From Modestobacter muralis (GTDB lineage Bacteria; Actinomycetota; Actinomycetes; Mycobacteriales; Geodermatophilaceae): a stretch of DNA of 64,000 nt. Position 1 is the first letter of the stretch. Each line of letters opens with the position of its first letter. Below, piece by piece: positions 49,605 through 58,752 of this stretch. Below the pieces are notes generated by a model. The model had not been told where the DNA came from. It searched no databases and was given only the letters and a program-made list of their open reading frames with translations. The stretch covers positions 56,065 to 120,064 of the forward strand of contig NZ_JAAGWH010000032.1 in the NCBI RefSeq assembly GCF_010682105.1, read 5' to 3'. The position numbers were made by a program, and so were the translations under genes.

Positions 49605-51128
49605 TCAGAACCAGGAGGGGAACCACATCCGCTGCAGCCACTCGCCGTGGGTGAGCGGCTGCCCGGTGAGCACCGGGTAGAAGAAGACGAACGTCATCGC
49701 GACCACCGCGATGTAGGTGCAGACCGCGGCCAGCCCGAGCTGGCGCCGCAGCACCGGGGCGTCCCGCGGGCCGAGGACGTCGGCCAGCACGAGCACCACG
49801 GCCAGCACGAAGAACGGCAGGGCCGGGGCCATGTAGAACAGGAACATCGTCCGGTCGAGGTTGACGAACCAGGTGAGCCAGCCGGCGGCGATGGCCACCG
49901 CGACGGTCAGCGCGGTGGGGTCCCGCCGGGCCACGACCCGCCAGAGCAGCCACAGCACCGCCGGCACGAAGGCGAACCACAGCGTCGGCGTCCCGACCAT
50001 CAGGATGTAGCGGATCACCTGGCCACCGTCGGTGTCGGTGAGCCCCTGCGGGTTCCACAGCAGGATCGGGCGGCCGTCGACGACCCACGACCACGGCCCG
50101 GACTCCCACGGGTGCGGGCTGGACAGCCCGTTGTGGAAGGCCAGCCACTCGCCGTGCATGTGCCACAGCGAGCGCAGCGCACCGGGGACGAACCCGTACG
50201 CGGTGTCGGGGTGCTGGTCGGCCCAGTGCCGGCCCTGCGCGCCCTCGCTGCGGAACCAGCCGGTGAAGGAGGCCAGGTAGGTCAGCACCGGGAGCGCGCC
50301 CAGCGCCCAGGCGGCACCGGGCAGCCCGCGGCGCAGCGCCACCAGGGTCGGCCGGGGCACCCCGGCCTCGCGCCAGGCCGCCCGGTCCCAGAAGAGCGAC
50401 AGCAGGCCGAAGAAGGCCAGGAAGTACACGCCGCTCCACTTGACCGAGCAGGCGGCGCCGAACATCAGCCCGGCGGCCAGCCGCCACCCGCGCGGGCCGA
50501 GCGCGAAGCCGCTGGTGCCCACCCGGTCGGCGGAGTCGCGCACCCGCTGGCGCACGGCGTCCCGGTCGACGACGAGGCAGGCCACGGCGCTGAGGACGAA
50601 CAGCTGCAGGAAGACGTCGAGCAGGCCGATCCGGCCCAGGCTGAAGGAGAAGCCGTCGAGGGCCATCAACAGGCCGGCGACCAGCCCCAGCAGTGTCGAG
50701 CCGGTCAGCCGGCGGGCCAGCCGGACCAGGACGACGACGGCGATCGTGCCCGCCACGGCCGAGGGCACCCGCCAGCCCAGCGAGTTGTCGCCGAAGAGCT
50801 GCTCGCCGATCGCGATCAGCCACTTGCCCAGCGGCGGGTGGACGATGAACGTGTAGCCGCGGTTGGCCTCGTAGCCGTACTCGAGCATCTCGGCGGCCTC
50901 GGGCGGGTAGTACGCCTCGTCGAACACCAGCTCGGCCGGGTAGCGGATGTCCCACAGCCGGGTGATCAGCGTGGCCACGGCCAGCACCGTGGTGAGCACC
51001 GCGGCCAGCACCCGGTCGGTGGGCAGCGGCGGCACGACCTCGCGGCGCGGCCGGGGGAGCGGTGGCCAGCGACGGGGGTGCGTGGTGCCGGGTGCCGCCT
51101 CGGCCCGCTCGGGGGACAGCACCGCCAT
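49605..51128 (-). CDS. pmt: protein O-mannosyltransferase
   Basis: 507 residues from ATG 51128. A cytoplasmic N-terminus of about 40 residues precedes ten or more membrane helices. The first external loop has the catalytic acidic pair in LVFDEAYYPPEAAEML, and IVHPPLGKWLIAIGEQLFGDNSLGWR is a PMT hallmark; CSVKWSGVYFLAFFG follows. It transfers mannose from polyprenyl-phosphate-mannose to Ser/Thr of secreted proteins, in step with Sec export. Divergent from rsmI as in mycobacteria (Rv1002c/Rv1003). The secreted proteins of this window (RpfB, TasA-like) are possible substrates. Confidence 0.93.
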   Translation of the reverse strand: MAVLSPERAEAAPGTTHPRRWPPLPRPRREVVPPLPTDRVLAAVLTTVLAVATLITRLWDIRYPAELVFDEAYYPPEAAEMLEYGYEANRGYTFIVHPPLGKWLIAIGEQLFGDNSLGWRVPSAVAGTIAVVVLVRLARRLTGSTLLGLVAGLLMALDGFSFSLGRIGLLDVFLQLFVLSAVACLVVDRDAVRQRVRDSADRVGTSGFALGPRGWRLAAGLMFGAACSVKWSGVYFLAFFGLLSLFWDRAAWREAGVPRPTLVALRRGLPGAAWALGALPVLTYLASFTGWFRSEGAQGRHWADQHPDTAYGFVPGALRSLWHMHGEWLAFHNGLSSPHPWESGPWSWVVDGRPILLWNPQGLTDTDGGQVIRYILMVGTPTLWFAFVPAVLWLLWRVVARRDPTALTVAVAIAAGWLTWFVNLDRTMFLFYMAPALPFFVLAVVLVLADVLGPRDAPVLRRQLGLAAVCTYIAVVAMTFVFFYPVLTGQPLTHGEWLQRMWFPSWF

Positions 51129-51210
51129 GGAGTCAGGGTAGCCAGGAGACCTGTCCGCCCTCCGGCCCCTGCGGGCGGGTCGTCGGCGATCGCCGTGACA
51201 GGCTCGGTGC

Positions 51211-52050
51211 ATGACCGGACGACTCGTGCTGGGCGGCGCGCCCCTCGGACAACCCGGCGACGTGGGCCCCCGGCTGCGCGAGGTGCTGGCCACCGCGGAG
51301 GTGCTCGCGGTCGAGGACACCCGCCGGCTGCACCGGCTCGCCGCCGACCTCGGGGTCACCTTCACCGGCCGGCTGGTCAGCTTCTACGAGTCCGTCGAGC
51401 AGGCCCGGCTGCCCGGGCTGGTCGCGGCGATGCAGGACGGCGCCACGGTGCTGCTGATCACCGACGCCGGCATGCCCTCGGTCTCCGACCCCGGCTACAC
51501 GCTGGTGCGGGCCGCGATCGACGCCGGCATCGAGGTCACCTCGGTGCCCGGGCCCTCGGCCGTCGTCACCGCGCTCGCCGTCTCCGGCCTGCCCTGCGAC
51601 CGGTTCTGCTTCGAGGGCTTCCTGCCGCGCAAGGGCGGGGAGCGGCGGTCGGCGCTGGCCGCGCTGGCCCGCGAGCCGCGCACGATGGTGTTCTACGAGT
51701 CCCCGCACCGGCTGGCCGACACCCTCGCCGACGCGGTGGGCGCCTTCGGGACCGAGCGCCCCGCGGCCGTGTGCCGGGAGCTGACCAAGACCCACGAGGA
51801 GGTCCGCCGCGGGTCGCTGGCCGAGCTGGTCGAGTGGGCCGCCGAGGGCGTGCGCGGGGAGATCACCCTGGTCGTCGGCGGCTCGGTGGCCGGCCCCGAG
51901 GCGCTGTCGCCGGCGGAGCTGGCCCGGGAGGTCGCCGCCGAGGAGGCAGCCGGGGCCGACCGCAAGGAGGCCATCCGCGCCGTCGTCACCCGCACCGGCC
52001 TCCCGCGCCGCACCGTCTACGACGCCGTCCTCGCCGCCAAGAAGCCCTGA
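51211..52050 (+). CDS. rsmI: 16S rRNA (cytidine-1402-2'-O)-methyltransferase
   Basis: 279 residues. Tetrapyrrole-methylase fold with LVLGGAPLGQPGDVGPRLREVLATAEVLAVEDTRR, LLITDAGMPSVSDPGY, VPGPSAVVTALAVSGLPCDRFCFEGFLPRKGGER and YESPHRLADTL, all typical RsmI blocks. It 2'-O-methylates C1402 in the ribosomal decoding centre using SAM. It is divergent from pmt with 82 bases between starts. A palindrome stands 5 bases after the stop. Confidence 0.96.
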   Translation: MTGRLVLGGAPLGQPGDVGPRLREVLATAEVLAVEDTRRLHRLAADLGVTFTGRLVSFYESVEQARLPGLVAAMQDGATVLLITDAGMPSVSDPGYTLVRAAIDAGIEVTSVPGPSAVVTALAVSGLPCDRFCFEGFLPRKGGERRSALAALAREPRTMVFYESPHRLADTLADAVGAFGTERPAAVCRELTKTHEEVRRGSLAELVEWAAEGVRGEITLVVGGSVAGPEALSPAELAREVAAEEAAGADRKEAIRAVVTRTGLPRRTVYDAVLAAKKP

Positions 52051-52055
52051 CCCCT

Positions 52056-52114
52056 GGCATAGGTACCAGTACATGCGCCCCGGAGGCGGAAATGCAGGTA
52101 TTGGTACCTATGCC
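52056..52114. repeat. GGCATAGGTACC palindrome, left copy
   Basis: GGCATAGGTACC (52056-52067) pairs perfectly with GGTACCTATGCC (52103-52114). The stem continues inward with 7 of 9 further pairs. A related palindrome lies at 53133-53197, on the other side of the DUF559 gene. Confidence 0.88.
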
Positions 52115-52120
52115 CAAGAA

Positions 52121-53050
52121 TCAACCGACGCGGAGCTGGTGCTGGCGAGCCCGGTAGACCTCCAGCACCTTGGCGCGGACGGCATGCGGATCGCGCACGA
52201 CGTCCGCGTAGGTGAACCGCAGGACCACCCAGCCGAGCGCGGCCAGTGCGCGGTCGCGGGCCAGGTCGCGCGCCCGGTCCTCGGGCGAGGTGTGGAAGGC
52301 CGCGCCGTCCAGTTCGACGGCGAGCCTGACCTCGGGATAGGCGCGGTCGAGTCTCACCCGGCCCGTCGGTAGATCGACCGGGTGCTGTCCGACGCTCGGA
52401 GGCAGCGACCGGTGGTGGAAGACGGTGAGCACGCCGTGCGCCTCCAGTTCGCTCTGGCACCCGTCGGCGATGAGCTCGATCGTCTGCCGTAGGGCCCGGT
52501 GTCCGGCGACGTTGGGGCGCTCGGCCAGGGAGTCGCGCAGCTGGTGCGCCGTCACGAGCCGTCGGCGGACGGCGTCGATCGCGAGTGGACGACGTTCGGG
52601 GAGGGGCATCAGCGGCCAGGCGTCCACGAGTGAGCGTGGGAGGGCGGTCACGCGCAAGCCGGACCGCTGGGTGCACTGAGCGGAGGCCGGGTCGAAGCGG
52701 AGACGACGGTGCACCACGAGATCAGGTGCCCCCGCGCGCTTGAGGCCCTGGTCGATCGTCAGGTGCAGTGGTCGTTCCAGTCGGCGCAGGCCCCAGACGG
52801 CGAGAGCGGTCGTGTGGCTCAACGCGGCCACGGGGCCGGTGTGCAGGAGCGCTGCGCGCAACAGGGTGCCGTCGTCATCCGCTCCACCGCTCAGCCGGTA
52901 GACGTGCGGGAAGACCCGGACGAGGTTCCGCCGGCCGATGTGCCCGTCGAGCACGTCTGCAGGGAGTCGTTGCAACAGGTGCTGGCGAGTCACCAGGCCG
53001 TCGTTGCAGTCGACCATCTCCCGGATCACTGGCCGCCAGTCCACGGTCAC
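52121..53050 (-). CDS. DUF559 (Vsr-like nuclease fold) protein with AbiEi-like N-terminus
   Basis: 309 residues from GTG 53050 (a GTG at 53044 is also possible). The N-terminal LVTRQHLLQRLPADVLDGHIGRRNLVRVFPHVYRLSG is the winged-helix domain also seen in AbiEi-type antitoxins. The C-terminal 110 residues, with SELEAHG, VRLDRAYPEVRLAVELDG and RDRALAALGWVVLRFTYADV, match the PD-(D/E)xK-like DUF559 core. Such genes are frequent and scattered in actinobacteria; function is unproven. Base use is a little less GC-rich than neighbours, and palindromes flank the gene on both sides, suggesting mobility. Confidence 0.8.
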   Translation of the reverse strand: MTVDWRPVIREMVDCNDGLVTRQHLLQRLPADVLDGHIGRRNLVRVFPHVYRLSGGADDDGTLLRAALLHTGPVAALSHTTALAVWGLRRLERPLHLTIDQGLKRAGAPDLVVHRRLRFDPASAQCTQRSGLRVTALPRSLVDAWPLMPLPERRPLAIDAVRRRLVTAHQLRDSLAERPNVAGHRALRQTIELIADGCQSELEAHGVLTVFHHRSLPPSVGQHPVDLPTGRVRLDRAYPEVRLAVELDGAAFHTSPEDRARDLARDRALAALGWVVLRFTYADVVRDPHAVRAKVLEVYRARQHQLRVG

Positions 53051-53132
53051 AGGGTGGCGAGCAAGGGGGCAAGGCCGTGCCGTAGCGGGGCCGTCCTGTG
53101 GACAACTCGGCAGTCTTCCTCCTCGCCGAGTC

Positions 53133-53197
53133 CCAGGCATAGGTACCTGTACCTGCGTCCTGGACGCTGGGACGCGGGTATGGGTACCTATGCCTGG
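53133..53197. repeat. GGCATAGGTACC palindrome, right copy
   Basis: CCAGGCATAGGTACC... (53133-53160) pairs with 53170-53197 at 25 of 28 positions, around a 9-base loop. Its outer 12 bp are identical to the copy at 52056-52114. Confidence 0.88.
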
Positions 53198-53215
53198 CAG
53201 CGCACGACGGTGGGC

Positions 53216-54307
53216 CTACAGCCAGCCGTTGCGCTTGAAGCCGCGGTAGAGCAGGTAGCAGAGGGCGGCCATCAGCAGCAGCGCGAACGGGTACCCGAAG
53301 GACCAGTGCAGCTCCGGCATGTGGTCGAAGTTCATCCCGTAGACGCCGGCGACCAGGGTCGGGGCGGCGATCAGGCCGGCGTAGGAGGAGATCCGGCGCA
53401 TGTCGTCGTTCTGCGCCACCGAGATCCGGGCCAGCGCCGCCTGCAGGATGTTCGACAGCAGCTCGTCCAGGCCCATCACCTGGTCGCGGACCCGCAGCGT
53501 GTGGTCCTGGACGTCGCGGAAGTACGAGCGCATCGCGTCCGGCACCAGGTCGTTGGGCCGGTCGGCCAGCGTGGTCAGCGGGAGCTCCAGCGGCTGGACG
53601 GCCCGGCGCAGCGCCATCAGCTCGCGCTTGAGCTGGTAGATCCGCGGGGTGTCGTCGGTCCGCGAGGGGCTGAACACCGACGTCTCGAGCTCCTCCACGT
53701 CGTCCTCGACCGCCTCGGCCACCTCGACGAAGTGGTCGACCACCAGGTCGGTGACGGCGTACAGCACCGACGAGGGGCCCAGCTGGAGCAGCTCGGTCTG
53801 GCCCTCGAGGGTCTGCCGCAGCTCCTTGAGCCCGCCGTGGTCACCGTGCCGGACGGTGATCACGTAGTGGCTGCCGAGGAAGACCATCACCTCGCCGGTG
53901 TTCACGACCTCGCTGGTGGCGGTCAGGGCGTCGTGCTCCACGTACCGCGCGGTCTTGAGCACCATGAACAGGCTGTCGTCGTAGCTGTCGAGCTTGGGGC
54001 GCTGGTGGGCCTCGACGGCGTCCTCGACCGCCAGGGGGTGCAGCCCGTAGACGGCGGCGACCCCCTCGAACTCGGCCTGGGTCGGCTCGTGGAGCCCCAG
54101 CCAGACGAAGCCGCCCTTCTCGACCGCGGCCCGCAGCGCCTCGTCGTAGGCCACCGGCGCCTGGCGCTGCCCCTCGACGTAGATCGCGCAGTCGATGACG
54201 AAGTCGCTGCCCTCCCGCTCGCTGGGGGGCAGGCTCGGCGGGCCGACCGGACGCGGACGGCGGTGCACCTGGGGCAGCCGTGAACGGGTGCTGTCCGTGC
54301 TCGTCAC
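53216..54307 (-). CDS. corA: CorA-family magnesium/cobalt transporter
   Basis: 363 residues from GTG 54307 with AGGAGGTG upstream. A large N-terminal cytoplasmic domain (FVWLGLHEPTQAEFEGVAAVYGLHPLAVEDAVEAHQRPKL) is followed by two C-terminal helices, with the YGMN selectivity motif in AGVYGMNFDHMPE. A basic tail FKRNGW closes the protein. It forms a pentameric Mg2+ channel. It is divergent from the amino-acid permease, with a 156-base promoter region that contains a hairpin. Confidence 0.95.
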   Translation of the reverse strand: MTSTDSTRSRLPQVHRRPRPVGPPSLPPSEREGSDFVIDCAIYVEGQRQAPVAYDEALRAAVEKGGFVWLGLHEPTQAEFEGVAAVYGLHPLAVEDAVEAHQRPKLDSYDDSLFMVLKTARYVEHDALTATSEVVNTGEVMVFLGSHYVITVRHGDHGGLKELRQTLEGQTELLQLGPSSVLYAVTDLVVDHFVEVAEAVEDDVEELETSVFSPSRTDDTPRIYQLKRELMALRRAVQPLELPLTTLADRPNDLVPDAMRSYFRDVQDHTLRVRDQVMGLDELLSNILQAALARISVAQNDDMRRISSYAGLIAAPTLVAGVYGMNFDHMPELHWSFGYPFALLLMAALCYLLYRGFKRNGWL

Positions 54308-54358
54308 GGGCACCTCCTGGTCTGGTCGGGCGCCCGGTCGGCGACCGTGCGGGGGCGG

Positions 54359-54404
54359 GGGGAGCGTAGGTCTGCGGGAAGCCCCACGCCGTGGGACGCT
54401 CCCC
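54359..54404. promoter_or_regulatory. inverted repeat in the corA/permease divergent region
   Basis: GGGGAGCGT (54359-54367) is complementary to ACGCTCCCC (54396-54404), with an inner CCCA/TGGG hairpin. It lies midway between the two divergent starts and may be an operator or a leader structure. Confidence 0.35.
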
Positions 54405-54463
54405 GCACAGTTGATCACCAGCAGGACGGCGGACGTCGCGCCGCCTGCCCGAGAGGGGGTTCG

Positions 54464-55972
54464 GTGGCCACCAACAGGGCCCGGGTCAAGAGCGTCGAGG
54501 AGTCCATCCGCGACACCGAGGAACCCGACCACCAGCTCAAGAAGAACCTCTCGGGGCTGGACCTCACCGTGTTCGGCGTCGGGGTCATCATCGGCACCGG
54601 GATCTTCGTGCTCACCGGCGAGGTGGCCAAGACCACGACCGGCCCGGCGGTGGCCGTCTCCTTCGTGATCGCCGGCCTGGTCTGCGCCCTGGCCGCCCTG
54701 TGCTACGCCGAGTTCGCCTCGACCGTGCCGGTCGCCGGGTCGGCCTACACGTTCTCCTACGCCACCCTCGGTGAGCTGGTCGCCTGGATCATCGGCTGGG
54801 ACCTGGTCCTGGAGCTGGCTCTGGGCGCGGCCACCGTGGCGGTGGGCTGGTCGGGCTACCTCAACCAGCTGCTCGGTGACCTCGGCATCCCGCTGCCCAC
54901 CTCGATCGCCGGGGAGGAGGCCACGGTCAACCTGCCGGCGATCTTCATCGTCGCGGTGATGACCGGGGTGCTGATCCTGGGCATCAAGTTCTCCTCGCGG
55001 GTGACCTCGGTGATCGTGGCGATCAAGGTGGCCATCGTGCTGCTGGTGATCGTCGTCGGGCTCTTCTACGTCAAGGCCGCCAACTACTCGCCGTTCGTGC
55101 CCCCGGCGCAGCCGAGCGAGACCGGCAGCGGGTGGAGCGCCCCGCTGATCCAGACGCTGTTCGGCTTCGCGCCCAGCACCTTCGGCGTGGGCGGCGTCCT
55201 CGCCGGCGCGGCCATCGTCTTCTTCGCCTTCATCGGCTTCGACATCGTCGCCACCGCCGCCGAGGAGACCAAGGACCCCGCGCGTGACCTGCCCCGCGGC
55301 ATCATCGGCTCGCTGGTCATCTGCACCGTGCTGTACGTCGCGGTGTCGCTGGTCGTGGTGGGCATGCAGCGCTACTCCGAGCTGTCCAGCGAGGCCCCGC
55401 TGGCCGACGCCTTCCGCAGCGTCGGGCTGCCGTTCCTCTCCGGGGCCATCTCCGTGGGTGCGCTCGCCGGGCTGACCAGCGTGGTGATGATCCTGATGCT
55501 CGGGCAGTCCCGGGTGCTGTTCGCCATGAGCCGCGACCACCTGCTGCCGCCGGCGCTGGGCGCGGTGCACCCGAAGTACGGCACGCCCTACAAGATCACC
55601 CTGATCACCGGGGTCGTCGTGGCGGTGCTCGCCGGGTTCATCCCGCTGGGCGTGCTGGCCGAGCTGGTCAACATCGGCACCCTGTTCGCCTTCGTGCTGG
55701 TCTCGGTGGGCGTGATCGTGCTGCGCCGCACCCGCCCGGACCTGCCGCGCGCCTTCCGCGTCCCGCTGGTGCCGGTGCTGCCGGTCGTCTCCGCCCTCGC
55801 CTGCCTCTACCTGATGCTCAACCTGCCGGGGGAGACCTGGGCGCGATTCGCCGTCTGGATGGCGCTCGGGGTCGTCTTCTACTACGGGTACGGCCGCCGG
55901 CACTCGCGCTTCTCGACGATCGGCGCCGCCGAGCGCAAGGCGGCCGGCCAACAGGCCGGCGGCGAGAGGTGA
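54464..55972 (+). CDS. APC-family amino-acid permease (cationic amino-acid transporter type)
   Basis: 502 residues from GTG 54464 (GAGAGGGGG upstream). About twelve to fourteen membrane segments; LSGLDLTVFGVGVIIGTGIFVLTG is the conserved first helix with the substrate-binding GTGIF, CYAEFASTVPVAGSAYTFSYATLGELVAWIIGWDLVLE follows, and FIGFDIVATAAEETKDPARDLPRGI is the consensus helix-6 region of the CAT subgroup. It should import amino acids by proton coupling. Two tandem hairpins follow the stop. Confidence 0.9.
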   Translation: MATNRARVKSVEESIRDTEEPDHQLKKNLSGLDLTVFGVGVIIGTGIFVLTGEVAKTTTGPAVAVSFVIAGLVCALAALCYAEFASTVPVAGSAYTFSYATLGELVAWIIGWDLVLELALGAATVAVGWSGYLNQLLGDLGIPLPTSIAGEEATVNLPAIFIVAVMTGVLILGIKFSSRVTSVIVAIKVAIVLLVIVVGLFYVKAANYSPFVPPAQPSETGSGWSAPLIQTLFGFAPSTFGVGGVLAGAAIVFFAFIGFDIVATAAEETKDPARDLPRGIIGSLVICTVLYVAVSLVVVGMQRYSELSSEAPLADAFRSVGLPFLSGAISVGALAGLTSVVMILMLGQSRVLFAMSRDHLLPPALGAVHPKYGTPYKITLITGVVVAVLAGFIPLGVLAELVNIGTLFAFVLVSVGVIVLRRTRPDLPRAFRVPLVPVLPVVSALACLYLMLNLPGETWARFAVWMALGVVFYYGYGRRHSRFSTIGAAERKAAGQQAGGER

Positions 55973-55974
55973 CC

Positions 55975-56025
55975 CCTCACCCCTGCGGGTGAGGACCGGC
56001 CCCGGGTCCTGCTGCCCGGGGCCGG
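55975..56025 (+). terminator. double hairpin after the permease gene
   Basis: CCTCACCC/GGGTGAGG (55975-55982, 55987-55994) is followed at once by CCGGCCCCGGG/CCCGGGGCCGG (55996-56006, 56015-56025). Both stems are perfect. Confidence 0.75.
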
Positions 56026-56073
56026 AACGCCCGACCTGATCGGTGAAGCCCGTCACCGGTCAGGAGAACCCCC

Positions 56074-56754
56074 GTGCCCAGCGCCGTCCTCGACGCCCCC
56101 CGCCTCCCCGTGGGAGCCCCGCAGGGCACACCGGCGGTCCGCGCCACCCGGCCGGCCCGCCCGCAGCGCACCCCGCTGCCGGTCGCCGCCGCCGGTGTCC
56201 TGTCGGTCCTGGAGTCCCTCGCCCTGCTGGCCTTCGGCCTCACCGGGCTCGGCAGCCTGTTCACCGGGGGCACCCGGCTGCCCGGCCCGGCCGTGGCCGC
56301 CACGCTGCTGCTGCTCGCCGCCTGGGTGGTGCTCGCCGCCGGTGCGGGCGCCGTCCTCGTCGACGGCGCCGGGCGCCGGCTGCTCGTCGCGGTCGCGGTC
56401 ACCGAGGTCGGCGGATGCCTCGCCCTCGCCGTCCACGGGCTGTTCGGTCCCGACGGCGTGCGGCTCGTCGCCGTGTCCGGAGACGTCGGCCTGCCGGTGC
56501 CCGCGCTCGCGCTGCTGGGCCTCGCCGTCCCGACCGGGAAGCTGCTGCTGGCCAGCTCGCCGTCCGCGCTGGCCTGGGTCGCCGCCGGCGGCCGCCCCCG
56601 CGCCCCGCGCCGGGCACCGGTCGCCCCTGAGCACCGCGTGCTGCGCGGCGTCACGGTCGCCTGCATCGGCCTGGCGCTGGCCGGGGTGGCCGTGCTGGGC
56701 GCCCCCGCGGACGGCCCGGCACCGACGACGGCCGCGGTCACCGGCGCCCCCTGA
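56074..56754 (+). CDS. membrane protein of unknown function
   Basis: 226 residues; GTG 56074 preceded by AGGAGA. About forty N-terminal residues rich in Pro and Ala, then four or five hydrophobic segments (for example [85 protein letters not shown]). No family is recognised. It stands alone between a terminator and the leaderless metG promoter. Confidence 0.65.
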   Translation: MPSAVLDAPRLPVGAPQGTPAVRATRPARPQRTPLPVAAAGVLSVLESLALLAFGLTGLGSLFTGGTRLPGPAVAATLLLLAAWVVLAAGAGAVLVDGAGRRLLVAVAVTEVGGCLALAVHGLFGPDGVRLVAVSGDVGLPVPALALLGLAVPTGKLLLASSPSALAWVAAGGRPRAPRRAPVAPEHRVLRGVTVACIGLALAGVAVLGAPADGPAPTTAAVTGAP

Positions 56755-56789
56755 GCCCGCCGCCTGCGAACCGGGTGGACCGACCTCAC

Positions 56790-56802
56790 TACCCTCGTGC
56801 CG
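56790..56802 (+). promoter_or_regulatory. -10 hexamer for a probable leaderless metG mRNA
   Basis: TACCCT (56790-56795) lies six bases before the metG GTG, the same hexamer and spacing as at galU. No ribosome-binding motif is present. Confidence 0.45.
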
Positions 56803-58625
56803 TGACAGATCGGCACATCCTCACCGCCGTCGCGTGGCCCTACGCCAACGGCCCGCGGCACATCGGACACGTCTCCGGCTTCGGCGTCCCCTCCGACGTC
56901 TTCAGCCGGTTCCACCGGATGAGCGGCGACCAGGTGCTGATGGTCAGCGGCACCGACGAGCACGGGACGCCGATCACGGTCGCCGCCGACGCCGAGGGGA
57001 TCACCCCGCGGCAGATCGCCGACCGCAACAACCGCATCATCGTCGACGACCTGGCCAGCCTCGGGCTCAGCTACGACCTCTTCACCCGGACGACGACGGT
57101 CAACCACCGCAACGTCAGCCAGGAGATCTTCCTGGGGCTGCTGAAGAACGGCTACGTCTTCCCGAAGACGACGCTGGGCGCGATCAGCCCGTCCACCGGC
57201 CGCACGCTGCCCGACCGCTACATCGAGGGCACCTGCCCGATCTGCGGCTACGACGGCGCGCGCGGCGACCAGTGCGACAACTGCGGCAACCAGCTCGACC
57301 CCACCGACCTGATCAACCCGGTGAGCCGGATCAACGGCGAGACGCCGAAGTTCGTCGAGAGCGAGCACTACTTCCTCGACCTGCCGGCCTTCGCCCGCGC
57401 GCTGGGGGACTGGCTGGGCACCCGCGGCAACTGGCGGCCCAACGTCCTGAACTTCAGCGTCAACCTGCTGGAGGACCTCAAGCCGCGCAGCTACACCCGC
57501 GACATCGACTGGGGCGTGCCCGTCCCGCTCGACGGCTGGCGCGACCGCGACGACAAGCGCATCTACGTCTGGTTCGACGCGGTCGTGGGCTACCTGTCGG
57601 CGTCGATCGAGTGGGCCCGCCGCTCCGGTGACCCGGAGGCCTGGCGGCAGTGGTGGCAGACGCCGGACGCCGACGCCTACTACTTCATGGGCAAGGACAA
57701 CATCGTCTTCCACGCCGAGATCTGGCCGGCGCAGCTGCTGGGCTACAACGGCCAGGGCGACAAGGGCGGGTCGCCGGGCTCCTACGGCGCGCTGAACCTG
57801 CCCACCGAGGTGGTGTCGAGCGAGTTCCTGACCATGGAGGGGCGCAAGTTCTCCTCCTCGCGCAACGTCGTCATCTACGTGCGCGACTTCCTGGCCCGCT
57901 ACGACGCCGACGCGCTGCGCTACTTCATCGCCGCGGCCGGCCCGGAGAGCCAGGACACCGACTTCACCTGGGCGGAGTTCCTGCGCCGCAACAACGACGA
58001 GCTGGTCGCCGGCTGGGGCAACCTGGTCAACCGCTCGGTGTCGATGGCCGCCAAGAACATCGGTGCGATCCCGACGCCGGGGGAGCTGACCGACGCCGAC
58101 CGCGCCCTGCTGGCCACCACCTCGGGTGCCTTCGCGCCGATCGGGGACCTGCTGTCGCGCAACCGGCAGAAGGCCGCCGCCGCCGAGGCGATGCGGGTGG
58201 TCAGCGAGGCCAACAAGTACCTGTCGGACCAGGCGCCGTGGAAGCTCAAGGAGGACCCGGCCCGCCGGGACACCGTGCTGCACACCGCGCTGCAGGCGAT
58301 CAAGGACTGCAACGCGCTGCTGACGCCGTTCCTGCCGCACTCGTCGCAGAAGGTGCACGAGCTGCTCGGCGGGACCGGCGTGTGGTCGGCCGCTCCGCAG
58401 ATCGTGGAGACCACGGACCTCGACGACGGCTCGCCGTACCCGATCATCACCGGCGACTACGCCGCGAGCCAGGCCGTGTGGGCGTCCACGCCGCTGCCGC
58501 CGGCCGGCACGCCGCTGGCCACGCCGACGCCGGTGTTCACCAAGCTCGACCCCTCGATCGTGGAGGAGGAGCTCCGTCGCCTGGAGGAGGACGGCCAGGG
58601 CGGTCCGACGGACGGCGAGGCGTGA
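56802..58625 (+). CDS. metG: methionyl-tRNA synthetase
   Basis: 607 residues from GTG 56802. The HIGH region is [10 protein letters not shown], the zinc ribbon [18 protein letters not shown], the KMSKS counterpart [10 protein letters not shown] (serine/phenylalanine variant as in other MetRS of this branch), and [17 protein letters not shown] is the connective-peptide signature. It charges tRNA-Met. The C-terminal 60 residues are a short charged extension without the EMAP-like dimer domain. It opens the metG-tatD-rpfB-ksgA-ispE order known from mycobacteria. Confidence 0.97.
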   Translation: MTDRHILTAVAWPYANGPRHIGHVSGFGVPSDVFSRFHRMSGDQVLMVSGTDEHGTPITVAADAEGITPRQIADRNNRIIVDDLASLGLSYDLFTRTTTVNHRNVSQEIFLGLLKNGYVFPKTTLGAISPSTGRTLPDRYIEGTCPICGYDGARGDQCDNCGNQLDPTDLINPVSRINGETPKFVESEHYFLDLPAFARALGDWLGTRGNWRPNVLNFSVNLLEDLKPRSYTRDIDWGVPVPLDGWRDRDDKRIYVWFDAVVGYLSASIEWARRSGDPEAWRQWWQTPDADAYYFMGKDNIVFHAEIWPAQLLGYNGQGDKGGSPGSYGALNLPTEVVSSEFLTMEGRKFSSSRNVVIYVRDFLARYDADALRYFIAAAGPESQDTDFTWAEFLRRNNDELVAGWGNLVNRSVSMAAKNIGAIPTPGELTDADRALLATTSGAFAPIGDLLSRNRQKAAAAEAMRVVSEANKYLSDQAPWKLKEDPARRDTVLHTALQAIKDCNALLTPFLPHSSQKVHELLGGTGVWSAAPQIVETTDLDDGSPYPIITGDYAASQAVWASTPLPPAGTPLATPTPVFTKLDPSIVEEELRRLEEDGQGGPTDGEA

Positions 58626-58658
58626 CCCGCCCACCAGCCCTGACGGTCCGCCGGGGTC

Positions 58659-58694
58659 CCAGGGGGGCCGTGTTCGCGACCATGGCCCCCCTGG
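58659..58694. repeat. GGCCATG..CGAACACGGCC palindrome, third copy (inverted)
   Basis: CCAGGGGGGCC..GGCCCCCCTGG arms enclose GTGTTCGCGACCAT. Reverse-complemented, the core matches the elements at 4141 and 26854. It lies in the metG-tatD gap. Confidence 0.8.
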
Positions 58695-58752
58695 GGTCGG
58701 GCCGCGCGCGGTCGGGAGCGACAGTGGCGACTTCTGCCCTTGGGAGCCAGCG

